10,999 nucleotides of DNA from JBKHHU01 sp046539045 (lineage in GTDB: Bacteria; Planctomycetota; Phycisphaerae; SM23-33), in the NCBI GenBank assembly GCA_046539045.1, contig JBKHHU010000115.1, positions 1 through 10,999 on the forward strand, given 5' to 3'. Within the stretch, counting starts at the first letter, position 1. Every line of letters begins with the position of its first letter. Below are positions 1-7,769 of the stretch, in pieces. The notes beneath the pieces are model-generated. The model saw only the letters and a list, made by a program, of their open reading frames with translations, had not been told where the DNA came from and did no database searches. A program made the position numbers and the translations under genes.

Positions 1-931
1 GATGGCCGCTGCGCGACGGGGTCTGACGGTTCTTGGTGGCGGCCATGACGGCACCCGGCATGTTGTACTCGGTCTTCCTGGCGGCGTTGTAATGGCCGTT
101 CGGGGCCTCGCGCAGGATGTTGACGCGTTGCGCCCACGTCTTCCAGTTGTTTTCGCTGTAGCCGCCGGAGATGGCCCGCAGTTCGTCCTCGTATTCCGCC
201 TCCGCGAGGTCGTTCGCGGAGAGACGCTTCCCCGCCCACCACGCGCCGAGCGTGTTGTGCAGCAGAAAGTCCACCATGTACGGCTCGGTGAAGAGCTGCG
301 TCACCGCGGATATCTCGTCCGCGCCGATCTTCACCTCCGAATCGTTGACCTCCTTCTTTCGCTTGCTCTGCCAGAACTGGTAGACCCAGCCCAGCGCATC
401 GGATGCGGTGAAGACCGCCGGCTCCAGGGAGTCGAGCAGCCGTTCGAGTTCGAGCATGTGCTCGGTCGCGAAAGCGATCTGGAGCAGCGGGTCGTCCGGC
501 CGGAAGATCTGCGGGAGCATCCGCTCGGCGCAGCGCGACGCGTACACCCACATGTCCACGCCCGCGTCGGCCGCCAGTTCCTCCGCTTCGGCCAGGCTGA
601 TCGCGATGCCGTCTTCCGGCTCGATCAGCAGGTCGTTCTCGGCCAGGAACCGCGCGAACAGCATCCGATGCCAGTGCTCGTACGCGCACTCGCCGGCCAG
701 GTGGTCGATGGCGAGCCGGCCGGAGCTGTCCTGCCGGTCCCCGAGTTGCCGAGCGCGGGCGCGCAGGTGGTTGCGCAGCTCGCGCTGCTCGGGCGTCATA
801 TGCCCGTACGGCTCGTGGTGGTGCACCGCCAGCGATTCCAGCGCCGCCCGCGCCCCGACCTCGGCCTTCTCCCGCGCCTCGGCCACCACACGTTCCAGCT
901 TGTTCCGCAGTTCGCTTGCGAGTGTCGGCAT
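1..931 (-). CDS. pglX: PglX-type BREX adenine DNA methyltransferase, N-terminal 310 residues (runs off the window)
   Basis: Reading leftwards from ATG at 931-929, an open frame continues to the window edge without a stop. The start is well supported: AGGAGGT lies 4 nt upstream. The product begins MPTLASELRNK, is helical at first (MTPEQRELRNHLRARAR, about 45-61), and has the PglX-like stretches AYEHWHRMLFARFLAEN (83-99) and LFTEPYMVDFLLHNTLGAWW (213-232). The latter is the lead-in to the methyltransferase fold seen in PglX proteins. PglX N6-methylates adenine at a non-palindromic site to mark self DNA in BREX and is needed for defence. The catalytic motifs (SAM-binding DPxxGSGxF and NPPY) are not reached within the window. 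After about residue 255 the sequence no longer resembles the PglX continuation I expect (see findings). It lies 16 nt after the HEPN-type gene, so the two are probably co-transcribed. Family assignment is from sequence resemblance and operon position; the subtype is undecided. Confidence 0.85.
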   Translation of the reverse strand, partial: MPTLASELRNKLERVVAEAREKAEVGARAALESLAVHHHEPYGHMTPEQRELRNHLRARARQLGDRQDSSGRLAIDHLAGECAYEHWHRMLFARFLAENDLLIEPEDGIAISLAEAEELAADAGVDMWVYASRCAERMLPQIFRPDDPLLQIAFATEHMLELERLLDSLEPAVFTASDALGWVYQFWQSKRKKEVNDSEVKIGADEISAVTQLFTEPYMVDFLLHNTLGAWWAGKRLSANDLAEAEYEDELRAISGGYSENNWKTWAQRVNILREAPNGHYNAARKTEYNMPGAVMAATKNRQTPSRSGH

Positions 932-936
932 TCGTA

Positions 937-942
937 CCTCCT
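937..942 (-). promoter_or_regulatory. Strong ribosome binding site of pglX
   Basis: On the minus strand the sequence AGGAGG, extended to AGGAGGT, lies just before the ATG at 931 and inside the 16-nt gap after the upstream stop codon (TAG, 950-948). It is the strongest Shine-Dalgarno match in the BREX operon and supports both the chosen pglX start and separate efficient initiation of pglX after the preceding gene. Confidence 0.75.
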
Positions 943-947
943 GAGGG

Positions 948-2789
948 CTATGCCCCGGACTCCCTGACCACGATGTCCGCGAATACGGCTTCATGTATCG
1001 GGTCAGTCCCGCCGTCCCTGAGCGCGGCAAGGACGCGCTCGTGGCGGAAGGCAGCTCGCTCATACAGCTCACCGATTGATCGGATGTGCGCATGGCGACC
1101 AAAGCCCAGTAGCACGAACCGGATCGTTTCCTTGAGGTAGAACTCGATGTTGGCCGCGTAGAGTGGCAGGCTGAACCTGACCGGAGACCCGTGTACGATG
1201 CAGCACCGAATCCGGTAGAGCCGGGAGAGATGCCACCTCAGGTGTCGGTGGTGTTGCTCCAGCCTCTCCCGAAGCCTTCCGGCGTCGGCCAACAGTGCAG
1301 CAAGCTGTTTGCCGCGATGGACGATGGTGGCGTGGTCGGCCACTTGGTCCCACAGCTTTCCAACATGCGTTTCAGAAGTCAGAACTTGGACCAGACCACG
1401 GACAGTGAGTTGGCCAAGCTCGGCGCAGCCGCTAACCCCAGCGAGATCGGACGGCCAATTGACCTCGATATGTCTCAGTGTCCCAAGCAGATCACGCAGG
1501 ACGCGATGAAGATAGTCGCATAACAATGCGTGGCTGGCGTTCTTGATCACCTTGCCTCCGATGGAGGTGCCAGACCCTACAGATGTTAGAGCCTCAAGCC
1601 CCATCCACCATGCCATGAACTTGTCGCGGTACCCTTCGGCATCCCTCCCGAAGCGATACTGGCGGATGGCCGCCTGGAGTTGTTGTTGTGACCCCGCGTC
1701 CAGATCATCCCTCGTTGCCACCTCGCCGACCTGACGTGCAAGGTCGTGGAAGTCATCCAGTTCGCAGTTCAGGCGGGGATTCGGTACGGTGTTGCGTAGC
1801 TCCAGCAACCAGAGACGCCCGTCGCCCTGACGGCGCACAAGACAATGACGTTCAACTCGCACCGGTTGTGGTTCGAACTCAAAACGAAACAGGTCCAGCA
1901 GATTCTCGGCTGCGGTACGGGCGAGTATGGCGGCTGACATTTCGTCTTGGGCTTCAACCTTAGTCGTGGCGAAGACAACCTTCTCCCTTGCACGCAAGAA
2001 TTTGCTCGCGTCTCCCCCTCGGACCCGCTTCTTCTCCGCTTCCGCTAGCGTAAACTCGCTGGCGAGGCGGAAATCCTCGAACTTCTCGACACCTACGAGT
2101 GTCTTGGAGCCCCAGAGACGAATCGTGACCATGAAGGGCTGGGGGCCGCGTTGGAGTTGCCTGAGCATGAAGTCAAGGTTCTGCTCGAAGCTATAGTCGG
2201 ATTCATCGCTCGGCTTGAGGAAGTGCAGGTGCCACCGGAAGAGCGTGCTCAGCGGCCAGCCTTGTGCGATCAGTTCGCTCAGCAGTGCACCCACGAGAAT
2301 CCCGATCTGATTGTCGTTCCCGGGCGATACCGCCTTGGGCAACGCTTCGCAGAGCCCCCGGAAGTACCTCGCCTGAAGGGCCATCAGCATGTCTCTGATT
2401 GCGAACCTGAGCCTTGACCATGGCCCCGAAGCCACATCGCCCCCCTTGGGAACCTTTGGCGGGTCGGCCAGCATAGGCTTGACGATGCTCCACTGCGCGG
2501 CGAAGAACTCCAGGATGACCGGGTCGGCGCTGAGGATCTCCGCTGCCTCCTCGCAGAGGGCCTTGAGTTCCGTGTCATTGACCAGGCCTGCATCTAGCTC
2601 CCAGTCAAGCTCCCTGACGATCCCGTGTGCATTCAGGCAACGGACCCGGTACGAATCCAGCGAGTTCTGGTGCGTCATGCCGTACCACAGCTCCACGAAG
2701 AGCCGCTGATGGGGCTCCAGCTCTGCGGCGTCGAGCTTGCTGATCGGAAGAATCCTCATCGGTTTCTGTCCGATCGTGTTGACAGACAC
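948..2789 (-). CDS. HEPN-domain protein (putative RNase effector) embedded in the BREX operon
   Basis: A 613-codon gene lies between brxC and pglX. Its C-terminal part (about 374-565) is predominantly helical. It has a WWMGLEAL helix (394-401) and the segment LYRIRCCIVHG (524-534), which gives R528-x4-H533-Gly. This is the RX4-6H signature of HEPN ribonucleases and best resembles the Apea-like HEPN group. The usual polar residue after the Arg is Cys here. In that superfamily the Arg/His pair forms a metal-independent RNA-cleaving site in a dimer. Residues 1-370 show no P-loop, nuclease or membrane motif I recognise. The GTG start (2789) has TGAGG only 2 nt away, so ATG at 2759 (residue 11) is an alternative. 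The stop lies 16 nt before pglX. GC content is visibly below that of brxC and pglX, which suggests separate acquisition. A role as a phage-triggered RNase arm of the BREX locus is inference; a BREX-accessory protein without nuclease activity is possible. Confidence 0.72.
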   Translation of the reverse strand: MSVNTIGQKPMRILPISKLDAAELEPHQRLFVELWYGMTHQNSLDSYRVRCLNAHGIVRELDWELDAGLVNDTELKALCEEAAEILSADPVILEFFAAQWSIVKPMLADPPKVPKGGDVASGPWSRLRFAIRDMLMALQARYFRGLCEALPKAVSPGNDNQIGILVGALLSELIAQGWPLSTLFRWHLHFLKPSDESDYSFEQNLDFMLRQLQRGPQPFMVTIRLWGSKTLVGVEKFEDFRLASEFTLAEAEKKRVRGGDASKFLRAREKVVFATTKVEAQDEMSAAILARTAAENLLDLFRFEFEPQPVRVERHCLVRRQGDGRLWLLELRNTVPNPRLNCELDDFHDLARQVGEVATRDDLDAGSQQQLQAAIRQYRFGRDAEGYRDKFMAWWMGLEALTSVGSGTSIGGKVIKNASHALLCDYLHRVLRDLLGTLRHIEVNWPSDLAGVSGCAELGQLTVRGLVQVLTSETHVGKLWDQVADHATIVHRGKQLAALLADAGRLRERLEQHHRHLRWHLSRLYRIRCCIVHGSPVRFSLPLYAANIEFYLKETIRFVLLGFGRHAHIRSIGELYERAAFRHERVLAALRDGGTDPIHEAVFADIVVRESGA

Positions 2790-2925
2790 GGCCTCAGAGC
2801 CGATAATTCACTGCACAATCGATTCTCGAAACAATGGGAGTTAAGGGCTGTCGGGCAGAGACCTCTGGTCCCCCGCGCCAAACACTCCCTTCCTTTTTGC
2901 GCTTTCGGTTCCATCGCGTCTCCCA
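2790..2925 (-). other. 136-nt gap between brxC and the HEPN-type gene, with a small hairpin
   Basis: This is the only sizeable gap inside the operon. On either strand it contains an imperfect hairpin around 2856-2880 (CAGAG/CTCTG arms with a 2-nt loop, then GGG/CCC outer pairing with a bulge), but no T-run that would make it a convincing intrinsic terminator. A 52-codon minus-strand frame begins at 2914 with GGGAG upstream and overlaps the start of the next gene; I do not accept it as a gene. The gap could hold a secondary promoter or attenuator for the HEPN-type gene, but no clear -35/-10 pair is visible. Confidence 0.4.
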
Positions 2926-5900
2926 TCAGGAAATGACCACCGGGCCGTTCTTGATCTTCGCCAGCAACTCCTTCTCCGTGCCGGCGAGCCAGTCCTTCAC
3001 GTCCTGCTCTGTCTTCAGCGTCCCGCTGGACAGGCGCATGTGCTGCGTCGCCGGCTCCAGCAGCTTCGCCGCGGCTAACGCCGCCCGGGCGAACTGCTGC
3101 GGCAGCGCATCGGTCCGGGTCTTCCACGCGGGCAGCGCCGTCCGCTCCAGCGAGCGGACCAAGTCGGCCTCGGAGCCGACGGACAGCGCCTCGGCTTCGG
3201 CGATGCCCTCGGCAGCGAGCACCTGCTTCTGCTGGTCCGCCTTGAGCTTGCCCCACGTGTCGCTGGCGGTCAGCGCCGCCATCTGGTCGTCGAAGACGCG
3301 GACGTACTCGCCGTGCGCCTCGGTCACGGCGGCGCGGAGCGCGTCGGCCGCGGCCTTGCGGATGTCCGGCACCGGGTCGCTCGCATCGAGCAGCCGGCGC
3401 TCGGAAACCACCGCGTCGGCCTGCGCCCGGAGTTCGTCGGCACCGTCCATGGCGTCGGCGTGCTTCAGCAGCCCGCAGAGCGTCTCCCACGCCGGTTTGC
3501 GCTTGGCCGCGAGGTCGGCCGCCTTGCCCCACGCCTTGGCCTGCTTGGCCAGCTCGCTTTGCTGGTTGAGGACCTCCGCGAGTTGCTCGTTGCCCGCCAG
3601 GGAGCGGAGGGTGTCGAGGTGGTCCGTCTTCGGCCGCTCCGGCATCGGCGGGTCGCCGCCGGCGCGGTCCGCCAGATCGGCCAGCCGCGCGAGGTACTCG
3701 CCCGCCTTGGCCGCTTCCTCGCCCGACTTGCAGTCCACCCCGGCTTCGTGGAAGAGCTTGCGGAGCTTGATCTTCTCTTTGGCGTTCAGCGTGGCGGTCT
3801 CGGTCCGGAAGTCGGTCACCGACACCTTCGCCTGGTCGAGTTGGCCCTGTGGTAACGTCGCCCGCAGGTGGCCCGTCGTGTGCAGCACGATTAGCGCCGC
3901 GTCCACCGCGTCCCGCGGCCAGCCGTACGGACTCGCCTCGAACGCGTCGCGGACCTCCTTGCCACGCTTGCCCGAGCCGACCTCCGAGAGGACGGCCGCG
4001 CACACCGGGTGCTTCTCCGGCGAGTCGGTCCAGTCCACCGCGGACATCGCCGCCTCGTCGCCGTTCTTGGCGCGATTGATAACGCTGGACCAGCGGTTGT
4101 CGTCGGCGTCCTTGAAGTTCGGGAACATCCGGGCCAGCGACGCCTTCGCCGCTTCCTCGACCTTCGCGCCCAGGACGATCCCCAAACACTCGTTCCCGCC
4201 GCCCTGGAACACCTTCGCCTGGTTGATCACGTCCTGCACGATCTGGTTGCGCGTCCCCTCGGCGGTCGCCATGCGGGTCGCCATCGCGTCGCGCGCCTCG
4301 CGGCCTTCCGGTGAGGTCGGCGTGCCTTTGAAGTCCAGCGTAGCCTTCGCGGCTTCGTACTCGACGATGGCCTTCTGGAGGTCGTCGGCGCTCGCCTTGG
4401 GGATATAGATGTAGATCACCGCGCTGCTCCTGCCGGCCGCACGGGCGTCGGCCACCACCGTGCTTTCCTTCTCGCCCCAGCCGTCGCGGACCCACAAGGG
4501 GATATCGCTTCCGCCGGCCGGCGGGGCGTCCGCGCCGAACTGTACCGCGAGCTTCCGCGGCTCCTTCGACTTGCCCTGCGCCAGCTTGATCCCCTTGAGC
4601 GCCTCGCCGCACGCCGCGCTGATCAGAGCGCCCCGCTTGCCCGACAGGGCGGTCAGGTCGCCGTTGAGGCGGGTCTGGCGGTTCCGGAACTCGCGGTCCC
4701 ACTCGCTGCTCTCTCGCGTCTGGAGGCTGTATTCTTCGTCCAGCTTGATCAGCGTGCCCGCCTCCACCAGCTTCTTGAGGATGCGCGGGATTTCCTTCCG
4801 CAACTCCGTCCCGTCGTTCGACAGGTCGGCCACCAGCAGATCGGCCAGCATCTCGGGCGTCGCCCGCATGCCGATGTCGGCCACGGCTTCGCGCGGGAGC
4901 TTGCGGACCAGGAAGATCAGCCCGCACAGCCGTTGGGCAAGCTTGCCGTCGTCTGTCCCGTCGTCCAGGTTGCGGATCGTCTCGTCGATCTCGCGCAGCA
5001 GGATGCCGCTGCGTAGCAGGTCGGGGTGGAGTTGCCCGAAGATGAAGTCCGACGACACGACGGTCCCGAGGTCGTTCTCGGCCGTGGTCCGCACCGCTTC
5101 GTGCACGATCTTCAGTTGCGTCCGGAGTTGGCTGGCCGTGCCGGGCACGTCCACCGCGCGGAGCACGTGCTCCCAGAACCGCCGGCGGACCGGCAGCAGC
5201 GGGTAGTCGTCCACGACGATGTCGCGGTCCTCCGCACACGCGGCGATCTTCGTGCCCGAGAGCTGGCGGTCGATCTCGCCGGCATGGGCTGCGAGGGTCT
5301 CTTCGACGGACTTCCGCTTGTCAGCCTTCTTGGCGAGCACCACCCGCCGGGTGACCGTCTCCACGTCGGAGTCGGAGAGTTCCACCGGGATCGTGAACCG
5401 GCCGGTGAGGCGCTGGAGTAGGGGGACGTTGCCGGCCAACGCCGTCTGGCCCGCGCCGATCAGCAGCACGCGGCTGTCGAGTTGTTTGCACAGTGCCTCG
5501 GCGACCTCCTGCACGTCGGTCGAGCGGGTGGGGCTGTCGCCGATGAAAAGCTGGATTTCGTCCAGCACGACCACTGTGCACGGGATTTCGCCATCGAAGG
5601 CGAGCACCTCGCGGGCCAGCCGGATGAACTCGTTGGTCGAGAGGTCTTCCACTACCGGGAACTGCGAGCGGAGCGCCGCGCGGGCCTGCTTGAGGTCGGC
5701 CGCGAAGTCGCGGTCCGCATCCATCACGGCCTTGGCCAGCAGCGGAGAAACGTACAGGTCATGCAGTTCCGCGAGGAACTCCTTGCCGGCGGCCTCGACA
5801 GCAGCCTTGACCTGATCGAAGATGCCTTGCCGCCGCAGCCACATGCAGAACTGTGCCTGCGGCAGCGCTTCGGGTAGGTCCTTCGAGGCCAAGATGATGC

Positions 5901-6354
5901 TCAGCACCGCCAGCCGCACGCTCTCGCCGCCGCCCGACGGGAGCGTGCCCGACGCCGCGTGCAGGCCGCCGCACCGCTTGCCGAGGGTGTCAAGTTCGCG
6001 CAGCAGATCCTGCACTTCCTGCGGCAGGCGGGCCAGGCCGCGGGCGGTCGCGCCGTCGGGGAAGGAGGTGTCCACCCACAGGTGGCGGAACATCTTCAGC
6101 AGGTGCGACTTGCCGCTCCCGTAGAAGCCGCTCACCCACGCCGCCGGCTGCGTCGTCGAGTTGACGTTGCCCAGGTACGATTCGAGGATGCGGATCAGAC
6201 CGTCCTCGTACTGGCCCTCGCACACGAAGTGCTCAAGCTCATACCGGAGCGTCTCGACCTCCTTGTCGCTCGCGGCTTCACGCACGGCGGCAACGCCATC
6301 GTTCAGGAGTTTCGATACAGCGGGATCGCGTTGGAACAGTTGGCGGTTCTTCAT
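2926..6354 (-). CDS. brxC: BrxC: BREX P-loop (AAA+-like) ATPase
   Basis: A protein of 1142 residues, close to the roughly 1200 usual for BrxC/PglY. It opens MKNRQLFQRDPAVSKLLNDG. It has a Walker A motif GFYGSGKS (76-83) preceded by WVS, a Walker B VVVLDE (261-266), and a following RVLLIGAGQTAL segment (295-306) like a sensor strand. The C-terminal half (about 560-1140) is long, Ala/Glu/Lys-rich and helical, and largely without recognisable motifs. BrxC is one of the core BREX components, an ATPase required for methylation and phage exclusion, probably acting in a large complex with PglX, BrxB and PglZ. Its ATG overlaps the brxB stop by one base (TGATG), indicating translational coupling. It is very GC-rich, which produces long spurious frames on both strands. 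Assignment is strong on motif plus context; the exact BREX subtype is not determined. Confidence 0.93.
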   Translation of the reverse strand: MKNRQLFQRDPAVSKLLNDGVAAVREAASDKEVETLRYELEHFVCEGQYEDGLIRILESYLGNVNSTTQPAAWVSGFYGSGKSHLLKMFRHLWVDTSFPDGATARGLARLPQEVQDLLRELDTLGKRCGGLHAASGTLPSGGGESVRLAVLSIILASKDLPEALPQAQFCMWLRRQGIFDQVKAAVEAAGKEFLAELHDLYVSPLLAKAVMDADRDFAADLKQARAALRSQFPVVEDLSTNEFIRLAREVLAFDGEIPCTVVVLDEIQLFIGDSPTRSTDVQEVAEALCKQLDSRVLLIGAGQTALAGNVPLLQRLTGRFTIPVELSDSDVETVTRRVVLAKKADKRKSVEETLAAHAGEIDRQLSGTKIAACAEDRDIVVDDYPLLPVRRRFWEHVLRAVDVPGTASQLRTQLKIVHEAVRTTAENDLGTVVSSDFIFGQLHPDLLRSGILLREIDETIRNLDDGTDDGKLAQRLCGLIFLVRKLPREAVADIGMRATPEMLADLLVADLSNDGTELRKEIPRILKKLVEAGTLIKLDEEYSLQTRESSEWDREFRNRQTRLNGDLTALSGKRGALISAACGEALKGIKLAQGKSKEPRKLAVQFGADAPPAGGSDIPLWVRDGWGEKESTVVADARAAGRSSAVIYIYIPKASADDLQKAIVEYEAAKATLDFKGTPTSPEGREARDAMATRMATAEGTRNQIVQDVINQAKVFQGGGNECLGIVLGAKVEEAAKASLARMFPNFKDADDNRWSSVINRAKNGDEAAMSAVDWTDSPEKHPVCAAVLSEVGSGKRGKEVRDAFEASPYGWPRDAVDAALIVLHTTGHLRATLPQGQLDQAKVSVTDFRTETATLNAKEKIKLRKLFHEAGVDCKSGEEAAKAGEYLARLADLADRAGGDPPMPERPKTDHLDTLRSLAGNEQLAEVLNQQSELAKQAKAWGKAADLAAKRKPAWETLCGLLKHADAMDGADELRAQADAVVSERRLLDASDPVPDIRKAAADALRAAVTEAHGEYVRVFDDQMAALTASDTWGKLKADQQKQVLAAEGIAEAEALSVGSEADLVRSLERTALPAWKTRTDALPQQFARAALAAAKLLEPATQHMRLSSGTLKTEQDVKDWLAGTEKELLAKIKNGPVVIS

Positions 6355-6914
6355 CAGTCATTTACCCCGTTATGCAGCGTGATCGGCACGGCCAGGTAGT
6401 TCCAGCCGTCCCTCGCATCCAAGAGTCTGTATGTGTTCTCGTCGAACTCACCCGGGAAGAAGACCACAAGGCGTCCTCGGATGTCGTTCTTGATCAGAGA
6501 CATGATCGCGGATAGGAAGGTGAAGCCGTATAGGGAGGCGGCCCCACACACAGCCACAACCGTTTCCTCATGCACCTCAGGCGCAATGAGTTCCTGCCGG
6601 AGACGGTTGGCGGCGAAATTCGTGAACTGGCTCTTGGGCCCGGTCACCAGTGCCTCTGGGTCCTCGAAATACTCCTCGCGGTAGTCGGCCGCGGCCATCC
6701 AGCGGGCGAAGCAGTCGGTCAGGTCCACCAGCCGCCAGCCGTGGCCGGCCGAACTCGCCCCCATCTCGAAGAGTTCCAGCCGCGCCCGCAACTTCCGTTC
6801 GTCGGTCTTCGGGTAGACCACGAAGATCGCCTTCTGGTCGCCCGCCAGGTTCCGCTGCCACGGCGCGCCGATATGGCCACGGAACCGACCCGCGAGTTCT
6901 TCGATTCGTCCCAT
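6354..6914 (-). CDS. brxB: BrxB (DUF1788) BREX protein
   Basis: A 186-residue soluble protein matching BrxB/DUF1788 in length and pattern. Near residues 25-60 it has FVVYPKTDERKLRARLELFEM, then AGHGWRLVDLTDCFARW; near the C-terminus it has GRLVVFFPGEFDENTYRLLDARDGWNYLAVPI. BrxB has no established enzymatic activity but is a core component needed for BREX defence and modification. The ATG at 6914 lies 4 nt after the brxA stop (TAG, 6921-6919), and the stop TGA shares its last base with the brxC ATG, so the three genes form one translationally coupled block. Base composition is uneven: the 3' third (about 6354-6600) is clearly poorer in GC than the 5' part, unusual among neighbouring genes. Identification rests on family resemblance and on its position between brxA and brxC. 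Confidence 0.9.
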   Translation of the reverse strand: MGRIEELAGRFRGHIGAPWQRNLAGDQKAIFVVYPKTDERKLRARLELFEMGASSAGHGWRLVDLTDCFARWMAAADYREEYFEDPEALVTGPKSQFTNFAANRLRQELIAPEVHEETVVAVCGAASLYGFTFLSAIMSLIKNDIRGRLVVFFPGEFDENTYRLLDARDGWNYLAVPITLHNGVND

Positions 6915-6918
6915 CGGC

Positions 6919-7728
6919 CTACCGCCTTTCGTCCGGGGCCAGAAGCCGCGAGAACGCCACGGTCACCACGCCGCCGGCCACTGTCATATCGAGGTAGCCC
7001 AGCCGGCGCGCGTCCATAGCGATGGCCTGGAGTTCGGCCGCAGGCGCATCGAGCGCCCGCGCCCAGAGAGACTCAAACGAGGCCGCCCCGCGTACACCCG
7101 CGAGGTGGCCCAGAAGCAGCGCGTAGGCGGTAGCGCCCGGCGTCGCTTGGACCTGCTGCCGGACCTTCCGCCCGCGCCCTTTGAGATGTCCCGATTGCGT
7201 CCACGACGACGACGCGTTCCGCACCACCTTGTCGAGTGTCGCCTCGCTCAGCCGGCCGCCGACCACGCGGCCCAGCGCGTCTGTCATCTGTTGCCGCGCC
7301 AGTTCCTCACCCGGCCGCATCCGCAAGACCACCGGCGCGGTCACTCGCAACAGAGGGTCGCGTGCCAGGGCCAGCAGGAGCGCCAGAACAGCGTGGCCAT
7401 CCGGCTCGGCGTACCAGCAACGCCGCATGACGCGGAACAGCGGCACCTCCGGGTCCAGGGCGTAAAGCTCCGAGAGCCGCTGCGCCGACAACCGCCGCGT
7501 CGCCGCGGTCCGCTTGCCCAAACAGTTATCTTCCTCGATCGCCGCCAGGTATTCGTCGCGAGTCGCTTTGCGATCGCAGTGCGCCAGCACCGCGCGCAGC
7601 TCGTCCAGCATGATCGTCCTGCTGGTCTGCGTGCCCTTCGGCCCCCAACGGAAACCGGCGTCGCGAAGCTCGTCCGCCTCGGCATCGCTCCGGGGGTGCA
7701 GCTCGTCTCTGGGTAGGGTTGGCTCCAC
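6919..7728 (-). CDS. brxA: BrxA (DUF1819) BREX protein, first gene of the operon
   Basis: A 269-residue protein of the BrxA/DUF1819 family, which structural work describes as NusB-like and able to bind DNA. Features seen: RWGPKGTQTSRTIMLDEL (27-44), a conserved segment around residues 65-105 (EEDNCLGKRTAATRRLSAQR, then LYALDPEVPLFRVMRRCW), NASSSWTQSGHLKGRGRK (171-188) and a C-terminal LGYLDMTVAGG. The protein is very basic and Arg-rich. An in-frame TAG just upstream limits the start to GTG at 7728 or a later codon. GTG lacks a visible Shine-Dalgarno sequence; the next Met (residue 40) would cut off the conserved RWGPKGTQTSR segment, so GTG is preferred. It is followed 4 nt later by brxB. A palindrome and possible promoter elements lie immediately upstream, consistent with this being the operon's first gene. 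Confidence 0.9.
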   Translation of the reverse strand: MEPTLPRDELHPRSDAEADELRDAGFRWGPKGTQTSRTIMLDELRAVLAHCDRKATRDEYLAAIEEDNCLGKRTAATRRLSAQRLSELYALDPEVPLFRVMRRCWYAEPDGHAVLALLLALARDPLLRVTAPVVLRMRPGEELARQQMTDALGRVVGGRLSEATLDKVVRNASSSWTQSGHLKGRGRKVRQQVQATPGATAYALLLGHLAGVRGAASFESLWARALDAPAAELQAIAMDARRLGYLDMTVAGGVVTVAFSRLLAPDERR

Positions 7729-7736
7729 GGCCGAAT

Positions 7737-7745
7737 ACTATACCA
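7737..7745 (-). promoter_or_regulatory. Possible extended -10 element for the BREX operon
   Basis: The minus-strand sequence TGGTATAGT looks like an extended -10 (TGnTATAAT, one mismatch in the hexamer). Transcription from it would start about 2 nt before the GTG of brxA, giving an almost leaderless message, which would agree with the missing Shine-Dalgarno sequence. No good -35 lies at the right distance. A second hexamer, TATACT at 7809-7804, is an alternative with a longer leader containing the palindrome, also without a clear -35. Confidence 0.25.
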
Positions 7746-7747
7746 TC

Positions 7748-7769
7748 TCGCCGGCTAGTTTGCCGGCGA
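7748..7769. promoter_or_regulatory. Perfect 8-bp inverted repeat upstream of brxA (candidate operator)
   Basis: The arms TCGCCGGC (7748-7755) and GCCGGCGA (7762-7769) are exact reverse complements with a 6-nt spacer. The repeat ends 19 bp upstream of the brxA start. It overlaps the region upstream of a TATAGT hexamer and is downstream of a TATACT hexamer on the minus strand, so a bound protein could block transcription of the BREX operon. In other BREX loci a WYL-domain regulator (BrxR) binds inverted repeats upstream of the operon; no such gene is in this window. A transcript hairpin is the alternative. It lacks an adjacent T-run, so it is unlikely to be a terminator. Confidence 0.45.

Noticed and set aside
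2..967. A 321-codon plus-strand open frame over the left end.
   Set aside because: It is antisense to the pglX start, which has a strong ribosome binding site and PglX-like sequence. The plus-strand product is Arg/Val/Leu-rich without recognisable features.
2756..2914. A 52-codon minus-strand frame with GGGAG upstream, in the brxC-HEPN gap.
   Set aside because: It overlaps the start of the HEPN-type gene, has mixed codon use and gives a product I cannot relate to anything. A leader peptide cannot be excluded but is unsupported.
2834..4408. A 524-codon open frame on the plus strand, antisense to brxC.
   Set aside because: Ser/Ala-rich shadow of a GC-rich gene, with no ribosome binding site, domain or plausible product.
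2756..5239. An 827-codon open frame on the minus strand within brxC.
   Set aside because: It is Arg/Gly/Pro-rich low-complexity translation, a frame shadow caused by high GC. brxC in the other frame carries Walker A/B motifs and the family sequence.
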